In this document: piece after piece, positions 7,381 through 14,914 of the stretch
Position numbering within the stretch: position 1 is the stretch's first letter
How the letters are laid out: the number at the start of each line of letters is the position of its first letter
Source of the DNA: Acinetobacter sp. ANC 4862
GTDB taxonomy: Bacteria; Pseudomonadota; Gammaproteobacteria; Pseudomonadales; Moraxellaceae
NCBI RefSeq assembly: GCF_004336635.1
Contig: NZ_SJXH01000033.1
Location: forward strand, 1-39,562
Direction: 5' to 3'
DNA length: 39,562 nt
The notes under the pieces: generated by a model
What the model was told of the DNA's origin: nothing
Databases searched by the model: none
What the model saw: the letters and a program-made list of their open reading frames with translations, nothing else
Made by a program: the position numbers and the translations under genes

Positions 7381-7542
7381 TTATCCATTGGGTAAGAAAA
7401 AGCGACTCAGGAATCCCCTTTTCTGTGGTTCCGGCTCGACATGTTCCGGAACAGGAATGCGCTTATTTTCAAGAGTAGTCAATCCGTCATAGTTCGGCAC
7501 TGGCTCTAACCGAGGATCTGTTGCTATATCGTGATTAGATTT
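7381..7542 (-). pseudogene. C-terminal tail of an unknown gene cut by an IS6 element
   Basis: Reads KSNHDIATDPRLEPVPNYDG, then LTTLENKRIPVPEHVEPEPQ and KRGFLSRFFLPNG to a stop. It is Pro/Glu-rich with a basic hydrophobic end, similar in style to C-termini of mobilisation or membrane-associated plasmid proteins, but I cannot name it. The IS6 element at 7543-8361 removed the N-terminal part. The frame runs on into the element for 15 codons, which would be artificial. Confidence 0.4.
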
Positions 7543-8361
7543 GGCACTGTTGCAAATAGGGATCTGAGTCGATGATTTTCCCTTCAAAAAAGCTTAGAGA
7601 CCGAAAACTCTATTTACTAGCCAAACTTCTCCTAGAATATTACCGTTATAAAATAATGAAGCTTGTCCTTTGCGTAGAGCACGCATAACCTCAATACCTT
7701 TAATTGTGGCATAAGCCGTTTTCATAGACTTGAATCCCAACGTAGCCTTGATGATCCGTTTGAGCTTGCCATGATCACATTCAATCACGTTATTCTTGTA
7801 TTTAATCTGTCGATGCTCCAGGTCTTCAGGACACTTTCCTTCCTGTTTTAGTCGCGACAAAGCACGGCCATAGGTATGAGCCTTATCAGTGTTTATGACT
7901 CGTGGAATCTGCCATTTTTTGACATGATTCAAAATCTTACCAAGAAAACAATAAACTGAATGGGTATTTCGTCTAGCAGAAAGATAGAAATCAAGAGTAT
8001 GGCCACGTTGGTCAACTGCACGGTATAGATATGCCCATTTGCCATTCTCTTTTACGTAAGTTTCATCCAGATGCCATAAATGTCGATCTGTAGGATTACG
8101 CCAATACCAACGTAAACGTTTTTCCATTTCTGGAGCATAACGCTGAACCCAGCGATAAATTGTGGTGTGATCAACATTCACTCCACGTTCAGCGAGCATT
8201 TCCTGAAGTTCACGATAGCTGATGCCATATTTACAATACCAACGAACAGCCCAAAGAATGATTTCACCTTGAAAGTGCCGACCGTTGAAGGGATTCATCT
8301 GCTGTATCTCGAAATAAATAAGATATTTAGCTTATCATGTCAGCCTATTTGCAACAGTGCC
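7543..8361 (-). mobile_element. Complete IS6-family element, second subtype, inverted
   Basis: 819 bp between GGCACTGTTGCAAATA at 7543 and TATTTGCAACAGTGCC ending at 8361, with its transposase on the minus strand. It differs from the copy at 5045-5863 at many positions, including the C-terminal codons. The flanking octamers TTAGATTT and CTAGTCGA differ, so there is no target duplication. Its outer end lies inside what appears to be a CRISPR spacer, so it probably deleted neighbouring DNA. Confidence 0.92.
7594..8298 (-). CDS. IS6-family transposase
   Basis: 234 residues, intact. N-terminal zinc-finger/HTH region (NPFNGRHFQGEIILWAVRWY to TTIYRWVQRYAPEMEKR), then the DDE core with WHLDETYVKENGKW, NTDKAHTYGRAL and NNVIECDHGKLKR. 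It departs from the other copies near the C-terminus (SLFYNGNILGEVWLVNRVFG). The divergence shows that at least two IS6-family lineages coexist on this molecule. Confidence 0.92.
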   Translation of the reverse strand: MNPFNGRHFQGEIILWAVRWYCKYGISYRELQEMLAERGVNVDHTTIYRWVQRYAPEMEKRLRWYWRNPTDRHLWHLDETYVKENGKWAYLYRAVDQRGHTLDFYLSARRNTHSVYCFLGKILNHVKKWQIPRVINTDKAHTYGRALSRLKQEGKCPEDLEHRQIKYKNNVIECDHGKLKRIIKATLGFKSMKTAYATIKGIEVMRALRKGQASLFYNGNILGEVWLVNRVFGL

Positions 8362-8384
8362 CTAGTCGATCGGGTATTAGTGCT

Positions 8385-8532
8385 TCTATAAATCGCATAA
8401 GCGATATTTCACGTCTTCAATAAAAATGGCATATTGGTTCAACTTCTATAAATCGCATAAGCGATATTTCACTTTTTTTTAGCAAGAAATGAGAGCATGG
8501 CTAATCTATAAATCGCATAAGCGATATTTCAC
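8385..8532 (-). CRISPR. Short CRISPR-like array: three 28-bp repeats, two 32-bp spacers
   Basis: Three identical 28-bp repeats lie at 8385-8412, 8445-8472 and 8505-8532, exactly 60 bp apart. Between them are two unrelated 32-bp spacers (8413-8444 and 8473-8504). Read on the minus strand the repeat begins GTGAAATATCGC and ends GCGATTTATAGA, with an ATCGC-TTAT-GCGAT hairpin in the middle. Repeat length, spacer length, a hairpin followed by a short A-rich tail, and the resemblance of the 3' end to Acinetobacter type I-F repeats all point to type I-F. The 23 bases from 8362 to 8384 look like a third spacer cut by the IS6 element. The AT-rich leader would lie to the right, at 8533 onwards. No cas gene is in the window. 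Confidence 0.65.
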
Positions 8533-8924
8533 TACAATATTAAGAATATATATTGTAATTAATCAATAAATTATAGTTTTTTATACAAAAAATCAAGACT
8601 TTATTAATGAAAATAAAACAATATAGATTCAATAACTTGAAGTATGTATCAAACAATTAGAGATTTTATAAAAATGTAGCCAAAAGCAGAAACTTCATGT
8701 TTCTCCACGGAAAAATATCACATATGAGCGATTAAAATCCATGAACCACTGACCACACATAATTTTCATGGATTTATGATGTCTAAAAACATTGGACTTT
8801 TTACAGTTAATTTCTTTCCACTCATCCAAAATTTCAGTTTGATAGACAGAAGATTGCTGAGGAAATTAACTGCCCCCAAAATTGGTCCTTTACCCAATAA
8901 TTATTCAAGCCGAAGTAATATGAT
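8533..8924. other. Non-coding stretch: possible CRISPR leader and two inverted repeats
   Basis: 8533-8690 is very AT-rich and directly borders the last repeat, as a CRISPR leader would. Further right lie two clean inverted repeats: AAATCCATGAA at 8735-8745 with its complement at 8765-8775, and CAGTTAATTTC at 8804-8814 with its complement at 8862-8872. No open frame is convincing. The inverted repeats could be terminators or transposon relics; neither has a good T-run. Confidence 0.4.
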
Positions 8925-9536
8925 CTAGAGAAGATCGACAAGCACATCTTGTAGATTTTGACCATTTTTTCGATCAATTAACCGGGCTGACATGCCAAAT
9001 GATTTGGGACCAATTACATCAGCCAAAAGGGTGTCACCAACAAATAGAACCTCATCTTTTCTACAATTTAATTGATCCAGTAGAGATTGATAAATTCTCG
9101 GGTCTGGTTTGATTGCTCCAATTTCATAACTCAATGCATATGCATCTAAATTCGGGATCATAGAAAAAATCTTTTCACCGTAGGGAAGCGCAAGATTAGA
9201 ACACAAAGCCAGTTTGAAGCCAGAATCTCTTAGTCTATTTAAAGTCAAAAGTGTATCTTCATATAAAGTAAGGTTTTCTAGATCTTCAAATAAATCATCA
9301 TTTAACTCCTGCAGAAAATGGTCAGGAATCTGTTGCCCCCAAAAATCAGTAAGTTCTTTAAAATCAAAAGAATATGACATGATAATAGTCGAATCATCGG
9401 GTTTATAATTACGACCTTGAGATTTTAACCATTTTAGCAAGCGTCGATATGGGGAACGCCCTTCTTGGATTTTAACAAGAGTACCAAAGACATCGAATGC
9501 AATTGCTGTACAACCATTTTTCTCATTAAACATCAT
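8925..9536 (-). CDS. HAD-superfamily hydrolase
   Basis: A 203-residue haloacid dehalogenase-type hydrolase, probably a small-molecule phosphatase or dehalogenase-like enzyme in the cytoplasm. The four family motifs are visible: nucleophile Asp in AFDVFGTLV (about 19-21), Ser in LALCSN (about 113), Lys in IGAIKPDPRIY (about 143) and the acidic GDTLLADVIG (about 168). The DVFGTL form of motif I resembles the haloacid dehalogenase branch more than sugar phosphatases. A cap of four helices fits between motifs I and II. The start is ATG 9536 or 9533, with GCGAGAG upstream. The substrate is unknown. It lies downstream of the mob genes on the same strand, 97 bp away. Confidence 0.85.
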   Translation of the reverse strand: MMFNEKNGCTAIAFDVFGTLVKIQEGRSPYRRLLKWLKSQGRNYKPDDSTIIMSYSFDFKELTDFWGQQIPDHFLQELNDDLFEDLENLTLYEDTLLTLNRLRDSGFKLALCSNLALPYGEKIFSMIPNLDAYALSYEIGAIKPDPRIYQSLLDQLNCRKDEVLFVGDTLLADVIGPKSFGMSARLIDRKNGQNLQDVLVDLL

Positions 9537-9633
9537 TTACTCTCGCCAAGCCTAATGCATGATTAAACTCTTAATCATGCTTAACATCAATTACTTAGCA
9601 TTTATAAGACGTCATAAATTGACTCAATATTTA

Positions 9634-11517
9634 CTAAATAGATGGTGATTGATCATAACTCTGATCTTTTTTCTGAACTACTGTTTGTTCGGCTATCAAT
9701 TTCTTGCTGTCCAGTACATCTAAAGCTTGCTGGACAGCTGCTGAATTAATTGCTGTAATTTTTCTTGATAGTGCTCGACTGAATTCATTTTTTGGATGAT
9801 CTGGGCGGTCAAAGGTTGCAACTGGAGAGCAATCTCGTTCTGTACTGTACCCGAAATCTGATTTTGTATTTCGCTGTTTACTTGCTCTTTCAACTGCAAA
9901 GAAGTCACCAATGCTTTTAAATGTTGCTGCAAAAACAAGCTTAATTCGGTTTGTAAATCCTGCAAGATATTTTCTGAAAAAGTCTGATTTTTCAAACGTG
10001 AATACATCCGCTGATACTCTTCCAGACTCTGTCGTAGCTTGCTGTTGCGCTGCTCTGAGAGCAAGATCTGCTGTTCGAGTAGCTCGCTCAAGTTCTGATA
10101 CTGACTTAAAGCCTGCAAAGCGGTTTTTTGTTCTTGTTGCTGCTGCTTTAGCAGCAACAACTGATCTTCGATAATTTTCAACAGCTCTGCTTCTATATTC
10201 ATCTTTTAATTCCTTGGTTGAATCTTGGAGAATTTTTGCTGTAATTCGGTTTTGCTCATCGATAAAGCTTTCTTGAGCTCGACGAGTTTTGCTTGCTCTT
10301 CTTTCTGCATCATTTGTAGCTTCCCGATCTCGCTGTACTTGCTGTTGCTGAAGTATCCGAGACATATGCTGCAGATAAGCAAAATAATGAGTATTGAAAT
10401 CATGGGTATCATCGATAAAGAAAGGACTTTTTTCAGCTTCGCCTGCTCGACGATGGCATGGTTCAAGCTCGTTAACTTGTGCAAGTCTTGGTTCATTGTG
10501 CTGATCCGAATTTGTAGTTCGTTGTTTATTGTCAGCAGACTCTGATTTAGATCGTTCTCCATCGAAACGATATCTGTTTTGATCTTCATTTCGTTGTGTT
10601 TCAAGTACTTTTGTAAGTTCGTCTGAGTTTCTACAATCTCGTGGTCCATATCGCTCTGTATGATACTTAGCCTTTTCTTCATAAAGCTTTTGGTATCGTT
10701 GAAGGCAACTGTCATATCTTTTTTCAGCGCGTTGTCGATATCGTTCTGATGCTGCTCTCTTAAGCTCTGCGCTGTTTTCAGAACATCTAAAGTTTTGCTC
10801 ATACAACTCCCCTTTCAAAACCACAGGTTGGTTTTTATCTGGATGAATAACAGAAATTTGTTTTTTAGTTACTTTTGAAACTTCTAAACCTATATTCTTC
10901 AACCAATTAAGTAAGCTGTTGCGATCGTTAATCAAATTATCTGCGACTGCAAGTACAACTTCTTCGTGAATTTTCTCTCTAAATTCATTAAGAGTGTGAG
11001 GTAACTTTTTAAGCGTCTTTAATGCTTGACGATTTAACGGATCATCGGGATCATGAAGCCCATACTTAAAATTAACAATTCTTTTAAAACAGTCGACTCG
11101 TTCTAAATCCGCTTTCGCAAAAAATGGCTGCAGACGCTTACCAGTCAATATCTCGACATTCGGAATTATAAAGTTAAGTTCCAGCCTCCTTTGACCGGTT
11201 TCCTGGTTAATTTTGTCGCGATGTTCAATCCACAGAATTCGGTAATTGTCTGGTGTCAGACCAGAGAAAATCATTCTTTCAAATGCGGCCATGATTTGAC
11301 GTTTTCGGCTCTCTGAGAGGTCATCCTCATAAAAAGAAAGGCAACCAGCGGTATATTTTTTTGTATAGCGACTGCTATCAATCAGATCCGCAACTTCCTG
11401 GATATTCCCAGCAAGAAGCTTCGCATGCTCCCGATCTAGCTCTTTCCCGAGAAAATAGTCGATTGGGCCTTTAGATTGCCCCGTCCCTGTTTCAAAAAAA
11501 TCAACAATCATTCTCAA
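9634..11517 (-). CDS. mobA: MobA-type relaxase, MOB-HEN (ColE1 MbeA-like) class
   Basis: A 627-residue relaxase that would nick the plasmid at oriT and pilot the strand into the recipient when a helper conjugation system is present. The N-terminal domain carries His99, Glu113 and Asn115 in WIEHRDK and RLELNFIIPN, the H-E-N metal/catalytic signature of ColE1-like relaxases in place of the usual three histidines. The start of the protein, MRMIVDFFETGTGQSKGPID, also fits that class. The C-terminal half is a long charged, Arg/Gln-rich region whose sequence is constrained because two other genes are encoded inside it in another frame. The start overlaps the end of mobC by 17 bp. Confidence 0.9.
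   Translation of the reverse strand: MRMIVDFFETGTGQSKGPIDYFLGKELDREHAKLLAGNIQEVADLIDSSRYTKKYTAGCLSFYEDDLSESRKRQIMAAFERMIFSGLTPDNYRILWIEHRDKINQETGQRRLELNFIIPNVEILTGKRLQPFFAKADLERVDCFKRIVNFKYGLHDPDDPLNRQALKTLKKLPHTLNEFREKIHEEVVLAVADNLINDRNSLLNWLKNIGLEVSKVTKKQISVIHPDKNQPVVLKGELYEQNFRCSENSAELKRAASERYRQRAEKRYDSCLQRYQKLYEEKAKYHTERYGPRDCRNSDELTKVLETQRNEDQNRYRFDGERSKSESADNKQRTTNSDQHNEPRLAQVNELEPCHRRAGEAEKSPFFIDDTHDFNTHYFAYLQHMSRILQQQQVQRDREATNDAERRASKTRRAQESFIDEQNRITAKILQDSTKELKDEYRSRAVENYRRSVVAAKAAATRTKNRFAGFKSVSELERATRTADLALRAAQQQATTESGRVSADVFTFEKSDFFRKYLAGFTNRIKLVFAATFKSIGDFFAVERASKQRNTKSDFGYSTERDCSPVATFDRPDHPKNEFSRALSRKITAINSAAVQQALDVLDSKKLIAEQTVVQKKDQSYDQSPSI
9720..10202 (-). CDS. mobD: MobD/MbeD-like coiled-coil mobilisation protein, nested in mobA
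   Basis: 160 residues, entirely inside mobA in a different frame, as mbeD lies inside mbeA of ColE1. It is almost all predicted coiled coil, with Leu/Gln heptads such as LLKQQQQEQKTALQALSQYQ and EQQILLSEQRNSKLRQSLEE. It starts right after the stop of the nested mobB-like gene, with AAGGAAT about 7 bases upstream of ATG. ColE1 MbeD is involved in mobilisation and entry exclusion; the exact role here is inferred from position and composition. Confidence 0.7.
   Translation of the reverse strand: MNIEAELLKIIEDQLLLLKQQQQEQKTALQALSQYQNLSELLEQQILLSEQRNSKLRQSLEEYQRMYSRLKNQTFSENILQDLQTELSLFLQQHLKALVTSLQLKEQVNSEIQNQISGTVQNEIALQLQPLTAQIIQKMNSVEHYQEKLQQLIQQLSSKL
10206..10802 (-). CDS. mobB: MobB/MbeB-like membrane-anchored mobilisation protein, nested in mobA
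   Basis: 198 residues encoded inside mobA in another frame. The ATG at 10802 follows a strong AGGGGAG, so translation is very likely. The N-terminal part (SKTLDVLKTAQSLREQHQND) resembles the conserved start of MbeB/MobB proteins. A long coiled-coil stretch follows, then one transmembrane segment at about 127-150 (LSMIPMISILIILLICSICL) and a second helical region. MobB-type proteins help hold the relaxosome at the membrane and increase mobilisation. It is followed immediately by the mobD-like gene. Confidence 0.75.
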   Translation of the reverse strand: MSKTLDVLKTAQSLREQHQNDIDNALKKDMTVAFNDTKSFMKKRLSIIQSDMDHEIVETQTNLQKYLKHNEMKIKTDIVSMENDLNQSLLTINNELQIRISTMNQDLHKLTSLNHAIVEQAKLKKVLSLSMIPMISILIILLICSICLGYFSNSKYSEIGKLQMMQKEEQAKLVELKKALSMSKTELQQKFSKIQPRN

Positions 11518-11920
11518 GCCCTGCTTTCAAACTATTTAACGCATACTCAAGATGAAGTAAGAGATGAAGTAGTTTCACTGCATCTAGCGGTCTATATGAC
11601 GCGAGGTCTAGATTGACGGCTTTAGCGATCTGATTAATGTTGTTTCCAATGCGGCTCAGTTCTAATAAAAACTCTCTATCTAGCTTTGAGAACTTTGTCA
11701 CGGGCAGCTGCTCATTCTTAACAGAGGTTAAAGCAGCCTCACGCATCAAGCGTGCAATCGAACTAAACATATTTTTTTGCTGCAAAAGCTCATATTCCGT
11801 TTCAAACAGAGTGACTTTAACGACTCGAGTGCGCACAGGCCTCTTTTTTTCAAACTGAATTTCCGGACGATGTTTCGACGGCTGTTTGTTTTTTTTAAAA
11901 TAAGTCTCATTCTTATTCAT
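11501..11920 (-). CDS. mobC: MobC-type relaxosome accessory protein
   Basis: 139 residues from ATG 11920, which has GAGGTGATT directly upstream. A longer in-frame start at 11986 lacks a ribosome binding site. The C-terminal part contains LLELSRIGNNINQIAKAVN, the hallmark of the bacterial mobilisation protein (MobC/MbeC) family, preceded by a basic region and VVKVTLFETEYELL typical of a ribbon-helix-helix-like fold. MobC binds oriT and helps open the strands for the relaxase. It overlaps the start of mobA by 17 bp and lies next to the putative oriT. Confidence 0.88.
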   Translation of the reverse strand: MNKNETYFKKNKQPSKHRPEIQFEKKRPVRTRVVKVTLFETEYELLQQKNMFSSIARLMREAALTSVKNEQLPVTKFSKLDREFLLELSRIGNNINQIAKAVNLDLASYRPLDAVKLLHLLLHLEYALNSLKAGLENDC

Positions 11921-11939
11921 AATCACCTCAATTTGAGAC

Positions 11940-12110
11940 GTAATAAAGGGGGGTATCGGGGGGCTTGTCCACCTGATCAAGGTCACGATGGGTATGCTTT
12001 TTGAAAGTGCGTAGCACTGAAAAAAGTACCCATTGTGTATCCTTGCTTACCATTACTTAGCCAATAAAATCCCCCTGTTTTTCAGTAGGATTCATGCTCT
12101 TTGGTCAAGT
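11940..12110. other. Probable oriT region
   Basis: Directly upstream of mobC. A long imperfect inverted repeat runs from 11988 to 12033: outer arms ATGGGTA/TACCCAT, middle arms CTTTTT/AAAAAG and an inner AGTGC-GTA-GCACT hairpin. A G-rich block (GGGGGGTATCGGGGGGC) precedes it, and CCTTGCTTACC follows at 12041, which slightly resembles the ColE1 nic context. Position, strand asymmetry and inverted repeat are what oriT of MOB-HEN plasmids shows. The nick site itself cannot be fixed from sequence alone. Confidence 0.55.
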
Positions 12111-12492
12111 TTTACTGGATGATTCGAGACTAGCAGATTTAAAAAAAAGACTTCCGATCAGGTGATGTTTTGATGATATTTTTAATTATTCGTTGAATTA
12201 TGAGATAAACCACTTGCTATTTTTAAAGGAGGATAATGGATGAGACAGGAGATTCATGATTTTTCCAAACCACAAAAAGGCCTTCATCAGACCAAAAATG
12301 CTCATATTTTGATGATTTTTAGCAACAATCATTCAGCACTTTTTTCATCCAAAGCGGCAGTTGAGCAGCCTTTAATTTCTTGAATTCTTTCTGGCTCAGC
12401 TCTTTCTGATGGTTTCAATGATGTTTTGATCAACCAGTTTTTTCCAAAATAATTCATCGCTGAGATAGCTAAACCAACTTTTGTTCCAGCAT
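12111..12492. other. Non-coding stretch with a possible decayed gene end
   Basis: 12111-12328 shows no gene. From 12492 down to about 12320 on the minus strand, two alternating frames look protein-like (DELFWKKLVDQNIIETI, then ELSQKEFKKLKAAQLPLWMK) with a frameshift between them. This suggests the tail of a decayed gene cut by the IS5-type element at 12493. I do not recognise it. Confidence 0.35.
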
Positions 12493-13140
12493 GGCTTGTT
12501 GCATAAACATTCAAAAGCTGAGTTTTCGCCAAGCCATTCAAATTTAAGTGACAACTTGGGTGTGAGGTCTACCTAATTCCGTAAATCTATTCAGAACAGC
12601 CACACGCGCATGAATTTCATTGACCTGACTTTAAAAATGTCTTGCCGTCAGCTTATCTACTAATAATTTGATGCAATGCATCTTGGTTTCCACCAAACTG
12701 CGACGGTGATAACCCGACCATTTTTTCCATAGAGTTCTGCCTAAATGTTTAACCGTTTGAAGTAACTCATTTCGTTCTATTGAGCTGATGTTTCTTACGC
12801 TTCCATTCGCCTTCACCTAAAAATTTTAAACCCGTAGAATCTACGAGTAAGTGTAAACCATGGCGACTTTTCTGATAGCTAATCGCAATATCAATCGTCT
12901 TTTGTCTGCGACAGAGGGGGCGGTCCAATCTAGGCCGCACAGCTTAATCAAACTTTGAGTAAAGCCTGTGATCATACGTAAAGAAAGACGGAATAGAGAT
13001 TTGATCATTAAACAGCATTGAATTGCTGTATCGGAATAAGTTTGATTTCGTCCATGCTTGCCTTGTGGTTGTGCATACCATTGGAAACTAGATTGAAATA
13101 TTTCCTCACTTAATTAAAGCTTGGTTATACGAGGACCAAT
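12493..13140 (-). mobile_element. IS5-family element remnant with internal deletion
   Basis: Begins with GGCTTGTTGCATAAAC (one T shorter than the intact end at 38917) and carries pieces of a DDE_Tnp_1 transposase on the minus strand. These include SDTAIQCCLMIKSLFRLSLR, ITGFTQSLIKLCGLDW, GLHLLVDSTGLKFLGEGEW, and, after a deletion, SSIERNELLQTVKHLGRTLW. Several frameshifts and stops are present. The right boundary is approximate; no left inverted repeat is recognisable. Confidence 0.75.
12549..13128 (-). pseudogene. IS5-family transposase pseudogene
   Basis: The remains of the N-terminal half up to KRKKH are joined directly to SSIERNELLQTVKHLGRTL, so the central part containing the second catalytic Asp is deleted. 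Frame breaks occur near 12640 and 12840-12930. It is clearly non-functional. The C-terminal stretch is close to the fragment at 38969-39259. Confidence 0.75.
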
Positions 13141-13161
13141 TGGTTATACGGTAGATTTTAG

Positions 13162-13404
13162 GTGCAGGCTTCTTCATCTGGAAATTATATTGCCGAAGAA
13201 GCCTTCAAGAATAGCTTTGTACAACAAAGCCATCCTGAACTCAAAATGTATAACCAAGAAATCAAAATAAGAATTAAGCATGTACTTGGTCATATTGAAG
13301 CTTTTAAAATTCTAGCTAACAGTTATCGAAATAGGGGTAAAAGACTATGGTTGAGATTTAATTTAATCTATGGAATTTACAATATAGAGCTGAGTGAAAA
13401 ATGA
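13162..13404 (+). pseudogene. IS5-type (DDE_Tnp_4) transposase, C-terminal end
   Basis: Reads NQEIKIRIKHVLGHIEAFKI followed by LANSYRNRGKRLWLRFNLIY and GIYNIEL. This is the standard C-terminal pattern (R--VEH-IG--K-F-IL---YRN---RF-LRFNLI-GIYN-EL) of DDE_Tnp_4 transposases, including the catalytic Glu region. Only about 80 codons remain and there is no 5' part. It may be the other half of the element whose start lies at 4911. Confidence 0.7.
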
Positions 13405-13485
13405 TTTATGAAAGATCTATTGCTTGCATGTTTATTTTTATTTGATGTAAAAGCTAATAAGGAAACTCCATAAACTTTTAGAAAT

Positions 13486-14883
13486 TTATAAAAGCAACGG
13501 AATTAAAAAAGGTATTTTAGTAATACAAAAGGTATAAACATTATAGGCATTCTTATTAAACGCCTGCACTTCGTGAATACAACTGAAATGGCCACTTTCC
13601 GTTTTGGCACCCCCTATAGCTTCCACTTTTACCAACAAAGCACGAGTGATAGCCTGAGCGGAGATAGTGCGACTTTTTGAACGTCTGCGTTGGATTGTTC
13701 GTACAGATACCCCGAATCGTTTGGCTAGATATTTGTTTGAACGCTGATAAACGTCTTCATCTTTAAATACTAATGGTTTTGCGGATGGTACGAGTTCAGC
13801 AATAGTAGGTAATTTAGGTTCTATCTGCTTCCTATAGCTGCGGATGGTTCGTTCTGATACTCCACATAATTCAGCAAGCTGTTTGGTCTTTAATGTAGGG
13901 TTTTGAGTGTATAATGTGGTAAATTTAGCTCGTGCATCATAATACTGCTCTGATCTTGCTTTACCTCCAAGACTGCCTCTCGCCTTTTGCCGATTTGAGA
14001 AAGACTTTAAGTTTTCAGTTGTTTTAATTCGTCTTGAGAAACAGTAACGAGCAATGGAGTTGGCTATATGCTTTAGCTCATTTTCAGGCAACAGGTCATC
14101 AGCAAAACGATTTCTATTGATTTTACCTGCTTCATCCCGTAAATAAGTCGCAAATGCCTGCTCTGTTGAGTACTTGTGCCATTCAGTGTATGCTTGGTGT
14201 CGAAGAATCTCGAAGATAGTGCAATTACGTCCCATACCTGCCGCTTCTGACAATTTTTTATTGCGGCGGCAATACTCACCAATCAATAGGAAAGCATCAG
14301 ATTTATATTGATTCTGCACGTTATAGTCGTCAGAAGTCACCCCCATTGATTTATTCAGCTGATCAAGCGTATATGCCTCACTATGAGGGCTAAAAACAAT
14401 GTGTCGGCTAGATAAGGGATTTCTAGCCAAGAATCCTGAATAATGCGCATCACCATTGTAGATTGCAGTGAGCTTAAATGCGGTAGTTGAGTAATAATCC
14501 TTAGCTTTTTGGCTTCCAAAACGTGTCCGTGTCACCCCTTCTTTCAAGAAATACCACTTCTGCGAATGTCCTGTATCCGGATTTACTACGACAAGGTTCG
14601 GTGGCGCAACCGGTAGATCCATGAAATTAGAAGGATCTAAGTCATCATCATCAATAACAATGAAGTTATAGCGGTTATAATGATTAACTTGGATGTGCTC
14701 GTAGCGAAGTGCAATATTCTTAGCGAGAGTATAAGTCTGAACATCCCCACTTTTGATTGTGGAGCTACACATCATCTTTTTCGGTAAGTGCGTGATTAAA
14801 AAATCACGAACTGTATCAGGAATTGAACAAGACCTTTTATGATCTCTTTTTTGTTCAAGCAGGGTTTCTAAATAAACGCTCAT
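13486..14883 (-). CDS. Replicase-family plasmid replication protein with primase-type and HTH regions
   Basis: 465 residues from ATG 14883. The N-terminal domain (NHYNRYNFIVIDDDDLDP, then NLVVVNPDTGHSQKWYFL) is that of the ColE2-type replicase family, whose members prime replication at their own origin. A PriCT-like helical domain follows (about 190-260), then two helix-turn-helix motifs: KTKQLAELCGVSERTIRSYR and YLAKRFGVSVRTIQRRR. The last 35 residues are hydrophobic and unlike the rest, and may be a read-through extension. An in-frame TTG 9 bases upstream could also start the frame. A perfect palindrome lies at 14897-14914. The window thus has a second replication gene beside repB. Confidence 0.8.
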   Translation of the reverse strand: MSVYLETLLEQKRDHKRSCSIPDTVRDFLITHLPKKMMCSSTIKSGDVQTYTLAKNIALRYEHIQVNHYNRYNFIVIDDDDLDPSNFMDLPVAPPNLVVVNPDTGHSQKWYFLKEGVTRTRFGSQKAKDYYSTTAFKLTAIYNGDAHYSGFLARNPLSSRHIVFSPHSEAYTLDQLNKSMGVTSDDYNVQNQYKSDAFLLIGEYCRRNKKLSEAAGMGRNCTIFEILRHQAYTEWHKYSTEQAFATYLRDEAGKINRNRFADDLLPENELKHIANSIARYCFSRRIKTTENLKSFSNRQKARGSLGGKARSEQYYDARAKFTTLYTQNPTLKTKQLAELCGVSERTIRSYRKQIEPKLPTIAELVPSAKPLVFKDEDVYQRSNKYLAKRFGVSVRTIQRRRSKSRTISAQAITRALLVKVEAIGGAKTESGHFSCIHEVQAFNKNAYNVYTFCITKIPFLIPLLL

Positions 14884-14896
14884 GTATGACAAATCT

Positions 14897-14914
14897 ATTT
14901 TGACTTGTCAAAAT
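14897..14914. promoter_or_regulatory. Palindromic operator in front of the replicase gene
   Basis: ATTTTGAC-TT-GTCAAAAT is a perfect 8-bp inverted repeat beginning 14 bases upstream of the ATG. On the minus strand it contains TTGACA, a perfect -35 box, but a -10 at 17 bases (CATACA) would fall on the start codon. An autoregulatory binding site for the Rep protein or for a plasmid regulator is the simplest reading. Confidence 0.45.

Noticed and set aside
5045..8361. Composite transposon bounded by the two complete IS6 elements
   Set aside because: The elements are inverted and diverged from each other, neither has target duplications, and the DNA between them is mainly a C4 locus and debris.
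8385..8532. The 28-bp repeats as XerC/XerD (pdif) sites or as iterons
   Set aside because: Part of the repeat resembles a XerC half-site, but the expected XerD half is absent. Iterons normally repeat every 20-22 bp without long unrelated spacers; here the spacing is 28 plus 32 bp.
12329..12541. A 70-residue minus-strand frame as an intact gene
   Set aside because: Its first 16 codons are IS5-type terminal DNA, and the remainder needs a frameshift to look like one protein.
13112..13139. pdif-like site beside TTATACGAGGA
   Set aside because: Both half-sites match only loosely and the sequence lies in IS5 debris with repeated GGTTATACG; not above chance by eye.
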